Assembly: GCA_932294295.1 (NCBI GenBank)
Contig: OW028585.1
Span: 1,894,001 to 1,958,000 of the forward strand
From: Alitta virens
Lineage: Eukaryota > Annelida > Polychaeta > Phyllodocida > Nereididae
DNA length: 64,000 nt
Reading direction: 5' to 3'
Made by a program: the position numbers and the translations under genes. The notes below the pieces were generated by a model that was not told the DNA's origin, searched no databases, and saw only the letters and a program-made list of their open reading frames with translations. Positions 52,956-62,454 of the stretch are shown here, in pieces; position 1 is the stretch's first letter; every line of letters starts with the position of its first letter.

Positions 52956-53179
52956 GTTTGTTAAATATATTTAAAAGGCTATTGTTAATATATATATATT
53001 AGCCTGTTATAGTACATCATGCAATGCTTAAGCATTGGTATTGTCAACATTACATACATTGTAGTTTACTATTATCCTTTTAGGGAGAGGGCCAATTTAT
53101 TTTAAAAAGGCAGGAAGCTTATATTAGATTCATTTGATATTAACTCTCTGTTAAGCAACACAAAACACAAAGTCTCATG

Positions 53180-53212
<33 letters not shown>

Positions 53213-54234
53213 CTGTTTTTAAGCTATATAAAGCTCGTTATAGTTGTGTATTTCCTTATTAACTTCATGAAAAGCAGCACAAAGCTAACCATTTTGTATT
53301 TACACTTCTTTTGCTTATGCTCTCTAGTGCAGCACTAGCATGTGGCATGTGGCATGTAGCATGTAGCATGCCTTTCATCCAGGCTGACATATTATCCGGC
53401 ATACATTCAACTGCTCTATAGAGATGCTGACTGAGTACTGACATCCATAGGAATAAAACCTGGCTGGCTGTTTGTACCCCGAGGTCTTAATGAGAACCTG
53501 TCTCGCATTGGTCAGCTTTTGACATCAAACACAAACCGCTGTGCATTGCTAATTAGACAGGTGTAAATCTGTGATATCATTGTACTATACTCATTACTTT
53601 GACATAACCATTTTGTAGAAAAAATCAAAAAAACAAAACTTATAAATGCAACAGTTTATCCAACAAAAAAGCACGAAACAGAAATACATGCAAACTTTCA
53701 CTCCTTTAGAAAAGAAAAGAAAAGTCAATATCATAATCAGTTAAACAAACTTTCTTTCACACCGTTAATTATTAAAAGATAATCCTTAAGCATAAGCATT
53801 CAAATAAGGAAAAAAAGCATTTAAATAATGAAAAAAGCAGAAAAAAAATCATCTAAACAATCTTTCTTTCTTTCTTTCACACTGTTAATTGTTAAAAAAT
53901 AATACTTGAACATAAGCATAAGCATACCAATAAGTCAAAAAAGCATTTAAATATGGAAAAAAGCAAAAAAGAAGCAAACAGAGCAACTTGTAAATAATGA
54001 AGGACAATACATATAATCGTTAATGGCAAACAAGCACAGTGTACATCAATAGTGAAATAAAAACAATAAAAAGCACAGCAGAAATAGAAAAAGCAATGTC
54101 AATGTCAATGGCAATGTCGGTGTCTACATTCTACATGCTACATTCTACATGCTACAGTCTACATGCTAAAGTCTACATGCTAAAGTCTACAGTCTACATG
54201 TTACAGTCTAGTCTTCGGGCTACAAGTCATCATA
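52956..54234. repeat. element 2 left subterminal repeats
   Basis: No gene. (TA)n at 53185-53212, A-rich degenerate repeats with aaactttctttcacaccgtt at 53740-53960, and a short tandem array of ctacatgctacagt-type units at 54118-54210. A similar zone exists in element 1 at 16144-17837. Confidence 0.6.
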
Positions 54235-54612
54235 TTAGGGCCTTCCACCGTTACGTCCTCTAAGGCGCCTCGGCAGGATATTATTTAGATCCAAGCCGGC
54301 CAGATCTCTTCGGCGGGGGGCACCGGCCCCTACTGCTCCGGCTGCTCGCAGCAGGTCTACAGCGTGCCGGCGACGCATTATCACGGGTGCCGCTCGAGGT
54401 TGTGTGTGGTCATTGTTGCTACTTTCCAATGCTCTAATCATCCACCTTGCCATTCTAACTAGCATAACTAGGAACAAATTGCGTTCATCGACATTTTGGA
54501 AGTCTATTAGCATGTCGACATTCCATATATTAACAAGAATCAGCCTTGCCAGTAAGCGCAATGCAATATTCGCAACTACCTCGCGAAATCGTAGAAAGAA
54601 GTAGTCTCTCAT
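54235..54612 (-). CDS. hydrophobic helical protein, left-end gene (element 2)
   Basis: Homologue of 17838-18257. The acceptor ttttcacaacttccag ends at 54613, and an ATG directly follows it at 54612. Conserved: LLARLILVNIWNVD, ERNLFLVMLVRMARWMIRALE, and the tail GLDLNNILPRRLRG. The linker is shorter and Ala/Arg-rich here. The conserved position, strand and acceptor in two diverged elements support a real gene. Function unknown; membrane helices are likely. Confidence 0.6.
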   Translation of the reverse strand: MRDYFFLRFREVVANIALRLLARLILVNIWNVDMLIDFQNVDERNLFLVMLVRMARWMIRALESSNNDHTQPRAAPVIMRRRHAVDLLRAAGAVGAGAPRRRDLAGLDLNNILPRRLRGRNGGRP

Positions 54613-54959
54613 CTGGAAGTTGTGAAAAAAGAAAAAAAAGATACATTTATGAGACATTGAGCATTACTGAAATACAGTCTGTGTTGCGCGATTAGCATCA
54701 ATCGAAAGAGACAATTTACTAAGTTGTGTGTGCATTAGCCCAAGGCATGCTTAGTTGACACAACAGTTACCATGAGGGTCACTTGATAATTGACCTGATT
54801 GAAGGATAACACAAGAATGAACAATACACCCCCCTCTATGGTGCCACGGCTTTCACGCATCTGTCAATCTTATTACAGTGAAACTATAATGTGCTTGTGC
54901 ACAGGAAAAACAAAAGCAAAGGAATTAATTTTTGACAACTAACCTAACTAGACCTAGGC
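54613..54959. other. spacer between left-end genes, element 2
   Basis: Holds the polypyrimidine tract of the preceding exon (54614-54645). No gene seen. An additional potential minus-strand donor, ttag|gttagt, lies just past the membrane-protein stop. Confidence 0.4.
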
Positions 54960-55670
54960 CTAGAAGGATGTGGTAGCACCTCTAGTGCTAGCATCCAATG
55001 CATACAGACAGCAGCCTGTGCATTTGCAGCATTTCTCCATCAGATGAAAGGGGCATAGGGCTACAGCTATACACTTCAAGCAGCAGTTTACTGCATACAT
55101 TGGGGGGTCATTGCAGCGTGTGTGGGTGTTAATACGGGCATGAAGGTTGACCAAACTCACCAAAATGCAAGCCGTCAAAATAGCCCCTATAACACCCGAA
55201 ATGACTGTCCATATGATCACACCATTTAGGACTGCAAGGGGTGCCATAGCGGGGGCGTGTTTAGGACCGGCATCTCTCAGTATCTCGTTTACCATTGCTA
55301 CAGCGCCCGGGCCTCGCCTGGATGGGTGTGTCGACTGCACTACAGGGGGTCTGTAGGACGTTGTCTCGCTGATGCACATTACTGCAGGAAAATCATCCAT
55401 GGCGCTCGCGCATTGCTCAATCGAAAGCCCTATCACCATCACACGTTCAAAGCCAATCGTGTCTGCAAGGCTTACAGTATCGAATCCGTGGCTCGTCTTA
55501 ATCGTTAGTCGTCTGCCTAGTCTGTAATCAGCCGTGAAATAGGGTGCCGCCGTTATTTGAGTGCAGATCACTTCTCCCGATGAAGTACAGCGACATTGAC
55601 CAGTGTTTCCGCATATCCAGGCATCGCTCGGGCATATACCCATGGTGAAAAACAATAAAATCCAGAACAT
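54960..55670 (-). CDS. type I membrane protein, possible virion glycoprotein (element 2)
   Basis: Homologue of 18770-19495. I choose the start at 55670 (MFWILLFFTMG...SDAW signal peptide) to align with element 1. The N-cap box is CGNTGQCRCTSSGEVIC. One LRR-like stretch (YRLGRRLTIK) follows, then CISE. The transmembrane helix is TVISGVIGAILTACILVSLV, followed by a near-identical juxtamembrane NLHARINTH-x-RCNDPPM. A Cys-rich tail ends ...TTSF. The juxtamembrane and tail segments are the most conserved part, while the middle of the ectodomain differs, as expected for an exposed surface protein (inference). Confidence 0.65.
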   Translation of the reverse strand: MFWILLFFTMGICPSDAWICGNTGQCRCTSSGEVICTQITAAPYFTADYRLGRRLTIKTSHGFDTVSLADTIGFERVMVIGLSIEQCASAMDDFPAVMCISETTSYRPPVVQSTHPSRRGPGAVAMVNEILRDAGPKHAPAMAPLAVLNGVIIWTVISGVIGAILTACILVSLVNLHARINTHTRCNDPPMYAVNCCLKCIAVALCPFHLMEKCCKCTGCCLYALDASTRGATTSF

Positions 55671-55851
55671 TGTTTTCTCTGTAATCATGCAATCAATTAA
55701 GCAATGGCTTATACGTCTTATGCCTCCAAAATACCGATGCTTTATGACACTGAGCTTCTGCTAAGCACCCCAACCCCAGCAGGGGGTAACATGATCATTA
55801 CGTAACAAAACAAAAGACAGGGCGCACGTGGTCCCCCATTGAACAATAGAG

Positions 55852-55886
55852 GGGTATAATCTATTCAGGCTGTAAGTTATATTCAC
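55852..55886 (-). promoter_or_regulatory. conserved promoter-like block (element 2)
   Basis: gggtataatctattca and agttatattcac with the same 23-bp spacing as in element 1 (19671-19705), 182 bp upstream of the membrane-protein ATG. Confidence 0.6.
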
Positions 55887-55902
55887 TTATATTTCTCAAA
55901 CA

Positions 55903-56425
55903 CTGCTTGCTGCTGCTGCTGTTGCTGCTGATTACTTGTGACAGCCTAATGAATATTATGCATCAAATAAATACCATAAAGAGACACAAAAAAGTGCATG
56001 AACGCATTTCTGCAGAAACTTGACCGCTGATCTTAATCAGTGAATTGTATAGCATTGTATTGTATTGCATTGTATTGCATTGTGTTGTGCTGTGTTGTGT
56101 TGCGTTGTGTTGTGCTGCATTGTGTTGTGTTGTTTTGTGCTGCATTGTATAGTTGCATACAATGTAGATCCTCAGTAGCATTCAAAATGAGTGTTATATA
56201 GTTCAAAATACATAAACACAAGAATCTTTTTGATCATACCAAGCCGAAATTTAAAGTTACATTGCATGAGGATTTTTTTCTTTTTTGTTTTAATGGACAA
56301 TGTCAATAAGCAGGTCATTACAGTCAATGACCCCCGGGGGGTCGGCAGTACATCTGATGCGACCGTTTTGACTCAAAACGCTTAGTCAGACAGCTGAGTC
56401 AAACTGCTGAACGGCGTTTATGGAA
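55903..56425. other. control-region spacer, element 2
   Basis: A ctg-rich tract (55907-55930) and a ttgtgttg/ttgcattg repeat at 56045-56150. Frames through the repeat are artefacts. An AP-1-like tgagtca lies at about 56394. Confidence 0.5.
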
Positions 56426-56444
56426 ATTAAGCATGTGCGTTTAC
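56426..56444 (+). promoter_or_regulatory. conserved 19-bp motif (element 2 copy)
   Basis: attaagcatgtgcgtttac; see the counterpart at 20609-20627. It lies about 140 bp upstream of the TATA-like sequence of the leader exon. Confidence 0.5.
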
Positions 56445-56564
56445 CTGCCCCCCTGTGTGACCTATGACGCCGCAGCGGTCAGCGATCAGTACATGCCTCA
56501 ATATACAATACAGCATCTTCAGCCTTTGATGTTGAGCACGTGGTCAAGGCTGGTGACCATCTGA

Positions 56565-56577
56565 GTAAAAACAAAAG
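56565..56577 (+). promoter_or_regulatory. TATA-like box of leader exon, element 2
   Basis: gtaaaaacaaaag, about 33 bases before actccatcac, which matches the inferred start region of the element 1 leader. It is a weaker TATA than element 1's. Confidence 0.4.
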
Positions 56578-56599
56578 ACCACCCTGCTCTCTGGAAACT

Positions 56600-56738
56600 C
56601 CATCACATCAGTTGACTCTTTGAAAGAAGAAAAAACTCTGCTCATCGCATCTCGGCACTGCTCTGGTCTTCGGGAACTCTTCCTTGTCTACTCGATACTT
56701 CAACTCTGAATTTTGGACCAGTCTTTTCAGTCAAAAAG
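56600..56738 (+). other. putative 5' leader exon of polymerase gene (element 2)
   Basis: Runs from catcac to the donor caaaaag|gttagtg (GT 56739-56740) and has no ATG. The acceptor before the polymerase-gene ATG is at 63480-63481, implying a 6,743-bp intron over the antisense capsid block. Same arrangement as 20887-21061, though the exon sequences themselves are diverged. Confidence 0.55.
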
Positions 56739-56902
56739 GTTAGTGAAAATGTTTATTTTATTTTTATTTTTTAAGCCCTTTACTCACATAGACTCTGAAC
56801 TAGTGTCACTGATATGTGTATACCATTTTATTAGCAGTTGTTGTACAGTCATGAATGTATACAAGCTGGTAATGCAGTGACATCTCTGGTAATAATTGCG
56901 GA

Positions 56903-56937
<35 letters not shown>

Positions 56938-57104
56938 TAATCAGTCCACTCGCTTAGCTCTTATTACATAACCTTATCACCCATCGCAAATATACTGTCT
57001 ACGTCGCTATGGCCTCGTATAGAGCCCGGCGAATAAATAAATAAAATTACTCGCTCGCCTAATTTCTATGGCATACAACTGTATCTATGAACCTAGCTAA
57101 TTAA
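56739..57104. other. non-coding 3' flank of minus-strand block, element 2
   Basis: (ata)n run at 56906-56940 and a short aataaataaa stretch near 57033. No gene seen. Confidence 0.5.
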
Positions 57105-57575
57105 TTAGCAATTGCACGCCTTCTTTGCGCTATATAACAGCAAACAATGTTTTTCTACATCTCCAACGCCTTTAAGTATATTTAATATACTCGAAGGCGT
57201 AAATTTCCTACACCTATAATACGAGTACACTAGAGCGTAAAAACCGCAATTAACATTAGAGATATGCTCATAATTGATCAAACAATGATCGAATTGTCTC
57301 ATAAACATGTTGATTTCATCATTGTAGGCCTTCGCACCCAGGGCATCGAAAACTTCCAGTCTTGTGTCATCATCACGTCTGCCTGAACTATGAATCCTCA
57401 GGAAAAGCCAGTGGCCGACATCTCCGCGTAAGTACGAGTTTTCATTGCAATTAACAATGTAGCAGCCTCTGCTGGTCGTCACGTATTTCAGTGCATTACA
57501 CGGTATAACAGCCATCACGCTGGCCGATGTTGCAGCGTCATTCCACAGTATTTCATAAATCCGGTCTGTGTTCAT
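57105..57575 (-). CDS. PRO: adenain-like cysteine protease (element 2)
   Basis: 156 residues. Triad: His55 in GDVGHWLFLR, Asp77 in LEVFDALG and Cys110 in NVNCGFYALVYSYYRCR. It is 19 residues shorter than the element 1 enzyme, chiefly because the valine/acidic insertion between His and Asp is absent. A short additional tail ends in KACNC. The ATG overlaps the major capsid stop (57572-57575), as in element 1. Role by family: capsid protein maturation. Confidence 0.88.
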   Translation of the reverse strand: MNTDRIYEILWNDAATSASVMAVIPCNALKYVTTSRGCYIVNCNENSYLRGDVGHWLFLRIHSSGRRDDDTRLEVFDALGAKAYNDEINMFMRQFDHCLINYEHISNVNCGFYALVYSYYRCRKFTPSSILNILKGVGDVEKHCLLLYSAKKACNC

Positions 57576-58981
57576 GTTAGATAGATGTTGCGAGCGTAGT
57601 CAATCTGGAATAGCCCCGGATATGTCACTTTCGTTATCATTACGGCCGATTCTGGGAGAGGTGACTTAAATCTGAGCTCTATTCTGACGCAGCCGTCTCG
57701 CATCACTGGGTAGAAGTCATCATAGTTCTGAGGAGCCAGGTCAATAGTGAATAAGCTGTAGCCCTCTTTGTATTCCTCTCTGGTGATCCTCGCCTCGCTA
57801 CTGAAATTAGCTTTTTCTCCATAAAGCTGGGAATAGCAGTGTATGTACTTCCCCTCTGCAAAGTCAATGCTTAGTGGACCTGAGGGCGTTGGCATGCCTG
57901 ATAGACTCACATTGATGTATGCTATGTCGTAGTGCTTGAAATTGTATGGGTTCTTGACCAGGCTACCACTCATTGATTCACCAGACACGAACCCCATCAC
58001 AATCTTACTCGGTATCCTGCCATTGTACGCATCTTCTATGTAATAAGAGGAGGTGTCCTTGGCCAAATTAAATTTGCGTAATTCTTCTTTCGTATAGAAA
58101 TACTTTGCCAGTGAGATCTCCTCTTCCATGACTTTCTGGTGGCTTAGTAACACGAGATTTGAAGGTGTCACGTGTTTCAGAACGAGTGTAATGTCCTTGA
58201 TCTTTAGTCTGTAGTCTCTCTTGCCGTCATTGGAACTCAGTAGTCTGAAGTTACTAGAAGTAGGTGCCAAAGTAATGTCCATTGAGACGCCGTTTAAAAG
58301 TAACTTGTTCACTTTAAAAACATCGACGTCTACTTTACTCATTAGCTCCACCGTTTTGCTTGCACTCAGGTGAGCCGCTCTCTTTTTAAATCCCTCATTC
58401 CCACCGGACAGCAGGGTCACGTCGTCCATACAGCGTGCTGTGTCCTTCGTGAACAAGGCGCATTCTAGCTCAGAGTCGTTTAACTCGCGCTCTCCCAGTA
58501 GAGTATTTATTAAAGCCTTGTAGCTGTAACCAGTCTGACCTCCAGTCACCACTCGATCATTAAGTCGCACCTCCACTTGATCCCAGAGAGCATGAGCCAA
58601 ATTGTTGACAACCCCAACACTCCAAACACCCTCCGAATCTTGCTCCGCTGCCGCTGCTGCCAACGTTGCTGATGATGGAGCACGGGGGCCCTCGGAGCGG
58701 TCCTTTTGCTTTTTACTCCCCCTTGCAGGAATTGGCGAGCCATCACCTTTAACCAGGCGTACGCTGGTCTTTAGATATACACTGGATAGGTCTATGTATG
58801 CCGTGCCTGAGCCTGTCACGTGAAATTTCACGTCGCCCTCCGCTGAGAATTGATTGATCGGTTTATGAGGTAGATATTTAACGTCTGTCACCCCCATGTT
58901 GCTGAGAGGTAGGCTGAACAAATTGAGTGTGTCATCATAGGCCAGGTCAATCGATTCCAGAACCTTTTCACCTGCTGCCAT
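57572..58981 (-). CDS. MCP: major capsid protein (element 2)
   Basis: About 469 residues from MAAGEKVLES, the start that aligns with element 1; an upstream in-frame ATG at 59029 would add 16 residues. It closely matches element 1 over WDQVEVRLNDRVVTGG, SSYYIEDAYNG and the ending YARNIYLT. An Ala/Ser-rich loop (about residues 100-125) replaces the Asp-rich loop of element 1. Known family role: hexon-type double jelly-roll capsomer. The start overlaps the last codons of the basic-protein gene. Confidence 0.88.
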   Translation of the reverse strand: MAAGEKVLESIDLAYDDTLNLFSLPLSNMGVTDVKYLPHKPINQFSAEGDVKFHVTGSGTAYIDLSSVYLKTSVRLVKGDGSPIPARGSKKQKDRSEGPRAPSSATLAAAAAEQDSEGVWSVGVVNNLAHALWDQVEVRLNDRVVTGGQTGYSYKALINTLLGERELNDSELECALFTKDTARCMDDVTLLSGGNEGFKKRAAHLSASKTVELMSKVDVDVFKVNKLLLNGVSMDITLAPTSSNFRLLSSNDGKRDYRLKIKDITLVLKHVTPSNLVLLSHQKVMEEEISLAKYFYTKEELRKFNLAKDTSSYYIEDAYNGRIPSKIVMGFVSGESMSGSLVKNPYNFKHYDIAYINVSLSGMPTPSGPLSIDFAEGKYIHCYSQLYGEKANFSSEARITREEYKEGYSLFTIDLAPQNYDDFYPVMRDGCVRIELRFKSPLPESAVMITKVTYPGLFQIDYARNIYLT

Positions 58982-59426
58982 TTCGACTGAAAATGTCCTT
59001 GAGCTTAGTGGTTTTTTTCTTCCTGTCACTGCTAGGCGTGTTAGTTTGAAGATGCTGCTTGCGTTTCTTCCCTCGTTGTGGCCACGACGTGCTGGATCTT
59101 GCTACTGAGTCAGATGAGCTTCCCCCAGCCCTTTTATCGCTTTCCATGTTCAGATCAGCCCTGGCCATTTCATTAGACTGTCCTACTGGTGACACTATTG
59201 TCAGAGGTAAACTGACATTGACTTTCCCACTATTGCTGCTGCTGCTGCTGCTGCTGCTGCTACCACTGCCACCGTCACTGCGTTGCTTTTTGATCACCAC
59301 TGCCCTGGGGCGGTGTGACAGTATGCTCGTTTGACCCGCCGTTTTTTTGAAATGCTCAACCCAGGGTGCTGCATCCATGGCTGCTAGGGATTTGTATCTC
59401 GCCTCCATACTAGCTCTAGTGTGCAC
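58968..59426 (-). CDS. basic conserved protein (element 2)
   Basis: 152 residues with the same three blocks as 23704-24123 (RYKSLAAM, then SLPLTIVSPVGQSNEM, then TKLKDIFS). A poly-Ser run from a gct/ctg repeat lies in the first linker. It overlaps the penton-like gene at its start and the capsid gene at its end. An alternative start is at 59408. Virion role is inferred from position and charge only. Confidence 0.6.
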   Translation of the reverse strand: MHTRASMEARYKSLAAMDAAPWVEHFKKTAGQTSILSHRPRAVVIKKQRSDGGSGSSSSSSSSSNSGKVNVSLPLTIVSPVGQSNEMARADLNMESDKRAGGSSSDSVARSSTSWPQRGKKRKQHLQTNTPSSDRKKKTTKLKDIFSRNGSR

Positions 59427-59845
59427 TTAGTGGAATGACTGGTTTCGTCGACAAGCTCTGGTAATACGTCACCTCTGGAATTCCTCAGCTCAATAGAAAT
59501 ATACTTTACGTCCGTCACTCGCAGCGGTGTGTAGAGCACTGAGTGAAAGCGTGCATAACTGTGGCGTTTTATTTCACCAAGTGCTATGGCTCGCAGCACG
59601 GAGCTGTATGCGTCTCCTGTTACAACTCCTTCCACGTGAGGGCATGTCACGTAGATGACATCCCATTTATTCAGGTCAGCACCGATTTGTGGCAGGGCTA
59701 TCTCGATCAGTCCTAGGTGCCACTGCCCTCTAGCCCTCTCATTACGAGGACGTGTGAATGGCTCCGGTAGTTGCACTGTAAACTTGCCCGCAATGTTGCT
59801 CGGGTTTATCTCCATTGACTGGTCGCTAGACAGATAAATATACAT
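59384..59845 (-). CDS. mCP: minor capsid protein (penton-like, element 2)
   Basis: 153 residues from MYIYLSSDQSMEINPSN, matching element 1 in length and throughout (WHLGLIEIALP, IYVTCPHVEGV, FHSVLYTPLRV, LELVWRRD). Upstream in-frame codons to 59929 overlap the integrase 3' end and are probably not used. Family role: vertex (penton) capsid protein. Confidence 0.8.
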   Translation of the reverse strand: MYIYLSSDQSMEINPSNIAGKFTVQLPEPFTRPRNERARGQWHLGLIEIALPQIGADLNKWDVIYVTCPHVEGVVTGDAYSSVLRAIALGEIKRHSYARFHSVLYTPLRVTDVKYISIELRNSRGDVLPELVDETSHSTKCTLELVWRRDTNP

Positions 59846-59871
59846 GTCATTATTATTTTCGGCTCCAGTCT

Positions 59872-61068
59872 TCACTTTTTCCTCAGTCTCTTGCTTTTCA
59901 GCGGTTTGATGGTGGAGCTGAGTATCCACTGGTTATATTTACTGGGCCAAGACTGGTACTTAACTAGGCTTTCTTCTGAACCGTCACGCCTCACTCGTTT
60001 TTTGATCACTTTTTCCATTTTGAAGAAAGTGTCTGGGTCAAATTTCACAGGAGTCAGCTCGTGGGTGTAGAAGGGGCCATCGACTTTCTCCTCCTGATAG
60101 TCTCTGAGGTAATAAATGGACACACCGTCTGAGAATTTCCTGGCTCTGATGGTGAACACTTCGCCTGTAAACTGCTCGTCATAGGAACGAAAAAAGTTCT
60201 TCTGTCTATGATACGACGCTCGGACGTGGTCCCCCAATGCAAATTTGTACCGATTACGTGTCTTGTTCCTCGCCGTTGAAATGGCTCTCTTGAAAGCTCT
60301 ATGAAGGTCTTTAGTATTTTGACTGGTGACGTATTGGTAGTCCCAAATGTCCTGCTCGTTTTCCTGCGTGACACTCTCAGGGCTGGCTCCGATGCTCGAA
60401 TGAATAGTGCGGTTGTACGATTCCACCATGGCCTGGAGCTCCTCCAGATAGCTGTAGCTACCTGTGTATTGGAAAAATTGAAACAGCCTCTTTTTCAGTC
60501 CTTTAATCATTGCCTCGGCGTAGTTGGCCTTTGTTTCTGTATTTGTAAAGATGTGCTTTACTCCCCTGTCTTTAAGTAAATCGCTGACCTGAGAGTTTGT
60601 GAATTCAGTCCCCCTGTCAGTTCTTATGAACTTGGGCATTCCTGCGTCTCCTGCTGCATCAAATATTTCTCCAAATCCGTGTTTCATGTGTTTACCGCTT
60701 TTACTTTTGACGGGCTGAGCCCTACAGTATCTAGAGAAGACATCTATAGTCACCAGGATGTACGCGTGTCCTTCGTTGGCACTCTTGAACCTTTCACCTG
60801 TCAACACCAGCAGGTCGCAGTCCCACATGTGATTCATGCCAGGCGCTATGACTCGCCTATACTTGACAGGCTTTTCGCGAGCTGACTTGTGTAGAGTGAC
60901 AATGTCCTGCGTCTGGGCCCAGTATTCAATTCTCCTCAGGCTTATCGAGTATCTACCTTCACTCTTTATAACCGAGTGTAACTTTGCTGCACTGGTGAAA
61001 CTCCCTGGCGACCTGTGATTGTAAAATCGACGAGTTAAATAGCCATCTATGTCTTTGGGGAGCACCAT
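59872..61068 (-). CDS. INT: retroviral-type integrase with chromodomain (element 2)
   Basis: About 398 residues from MVLPKDIDGYL. The DDE core is WDCDLLVL, then IRTDRGTEFTN, then TKANYAEAMIKGLKKR. The inter-Asp region lacks the acidic insertion seen in element 1. A C-terminal chromodomain-like segment is present (FFKMEKVIKKR...KYQSW). In-frame codons upstream to 61095 overlap the preceding gene and have no counterpart in element 1. Confidence 0.92.
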   Translation of the reverse strand: MVLPKDIDGYLTRRFYNHRSPGSFTSAAKLHSVIKSEGRYSISLRRIEYWAQTQDIVTLHKSAREKPVKYRRVIAPGMNHMWDCDLLVLTGERFKSANEGHAYILVTIDVFSRYCRAQPVKSKSGKHMKHGFGEIFDAAGDAGMPKFIRTDRGTEFTNSQVSDLLKDRGVKHIFTNTETKANYAEAMIKGLKKRLFQFFQYTGSYSYLEELQAMVESYNRTIHSSIGASPESVTQENEQDIWDYQYVTSQNTKDLHRAFKRAISTARNKTRNRYKFALGDHVRASYHRQKNFFRSYDEQFTGEVFTIRARKFSDGVSIYYLRDYQEEKVDGPFYTHELTPVKFDPDTFFKMEKVIKKRVRRDGSEESLVKYQSWPSKYNQWILSSTIKPLKSKRLRKK

Positions 61069-61073
61069 TGTTA

Positions 61074-62036
61074 TTAATTGGAGACTTTGATCCACGCACG
61101 ACGTTTCCCCTTTCCTTTTGCGCTAGCCTCTTTCGTTGCTCCTTCGACAGTCTTAGTCTTAGTCTTAGGCCTAGGCTTAGTCTTAGTCTTAGTCTTAGGC
61201 CTAGTCCCAGTCCCAGTCTCAGTCTCAGTCTCCTCGGTCTCAGTCTCAGTCTCAGTCTCAGTCTCCTCAGTCTCAGTCTCAGTCTCAGCCTCAGCCTCAG
61301 CCTCAGCCTCAGTCTCAGTCTCACGCCTTTTCCTCTTTCTCCTTTTTCTCCTCTTTCTCCACTCCGAACCTCCTCCTCCTCCTCCTCCTCCTCCTCCTCC
61401 TCCTCCTCCTCCTCCTCCTTCTTCTTGCTCAGTTTCAGTTTCGGTTTCGGTTTCGGCTTCGTATTTGTTTTTCATATAATGTAATATTCTCCGTAATTTA
61501 ACGTTTGAGATTAAATTCAGTGGCACTCCTCTCTGCAGCATGAGCCAGTACAACTTGTGGTGACCGGTGGGCACTGGGAAGGAGCTCGACTGCGTGTGTA
61601 GCAGCAGGTCGACGTAATAGCTTTCGTAGTCACCTTCGCCCTCGACTGACAGTAGATAGAGTATGGCCCGGGACTTATTCACCAGCGATTGGTCTCTCAA
61701 CCTCGACTCGATTTCGCTCATAATGACACCGGTCCGAAGGCCAGTCCGGCCCTGTAAGCGATCCTTAGAAGTGGACCTACCCCGTTTCATCGTATTTCCA
61801 TTGAGAACCGGCGCCCCCCTGATCTCGAGGTGCCCGCCTCCGGCGCTAGAAGAGGGCCCTGCCTGTACCTCACCAGGCACTCGAAAGGAGGGCACCTGGC
61901 CCGCAGCAGCTGCTGCGGCCAGGCGCCCGGGCTCATCTGTCGTATATTTTTTATGATTCTCCAGTAGACTGTGGTATTTTTCCTGAGGAGTCACGTAAAC
62001 TTTCTTGTTAAATTTCATTGTCATTGTCATTGCCAT
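61074..62036 (-). CDS. low-complexity Polinton protein (element 2)
   Basis: 320 residues. Conserved blocks: MKFNKKVYVTPQEKYHSLL, AILYLLSVE, LLLHTQSSSFPVPTGHHKLY, RRILHYMKNKYE and the end RAWIKV. The tracts are T-E repeats, a run of glycines, then E-T and K-T-K repeats, none matching element 1's S-D-K or A-G tracts. The first codons overlap the preceding gene by 29 bp. Function unknown. Confidence 0.65.
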   Translation of the reverse strand: MAMTMTMKFNKKVYVTPQEKYHSLLENHKKYTTDEPGRLAAAAAAGQVPSFRVPGEVQAGPSSSAGGGHLEIRGAPVLNGNTMKRGRSTSKDRLQGRTGLRTGVIMSEIESRLRDQSLVNKSRAILYLLSVEGEGDYESYYVDLLLHTQSSSFPVPTGHHKLYWLMLQRGVPLNLISNVKLRRILHYMKNKYEAETETETETEQEEGGGGGGGGGGGGGGGGGSEWRKRRKRRKRKRRETETEAEAEAEAETETETEETETETETETEETETETGTGTRPKTKTKTKPRPKTKTKTVEGATKEASAKGKGKRRAWIKVSN

Positions 62037-62454
62037 TTCCGTTTTCTTCTCGCTCGAGGAGGCCTTTCAGGGGAGGTATGCAGAGTTCCAGGAATTCGAT
62101 CAGCATCTTGTAGTGTCTCGCGTAGAGCTCTCTCAACTGTTTTCGAGATGACACCGTAGTCCTGAAGCTGGAGTTGGGGCCGGAGCCTGAGTTGCGCGAT
62201 TTGAGTGAGGCAACTTTTGGTACTACTATTCTAGGTACTTTACGCAGCACTCCCTTGAATCTACTCAGCTCTAGATGCGGACTGTTGGAGATCCTCAAGT
62301 TGCCCTCTAATGTCTTCAGTATGACCTCCGTTATACACAGGAGTTGGTCCCTGGTGGCCTCTAGCAGTAATGTGCGACTGGAGCGAGCGGCCAGCTTGTA
62401 CGTGTTCACCAAAAGCTCCAGAAAGCCGATACAGTCCTTGACTCTGTCAGGCAT
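62008..62454 (-). CDS. helical protein, unknown function (element 2)
   Basis: 148 residues. It matches 26895-27440 over the helical part (LLLEATRDQLLCITEVILKTL and LRKVPRIV) and the basic KQLRELYARH region. The tail is N-D-N-D-type instead of the long Glu repeat. The ATG overlaps the ATPase stop as TAATG, exactly as in element 1. Confidence 0.6.
   Translation of the reverse strand: MPDRVKDCIGFLELLVNTYKLAARSSRTLLLEATRDQLLCITEVILKTLEGNLRISNSPHLELSRFKGVLRKVPRIVVPKVASLKSRNSGSGPNSSFRTTVSSRKQLRELYARHYKMLIEFLELCIPPLKGLLEREENGNGNDNDNEI

Noticed and set aside
58546..58823. short frames overlapping the variable loop of element 2's major capsid gene
   Set aside because: Opposite-strand or shifted shadows with no independent support.
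60959..61484. R-L and S-L repeat proteins over the element 2 repeats
   Set aside because: Artefacts of tcagtc/ctcctc repeats in other frames of the low-complexity gene.
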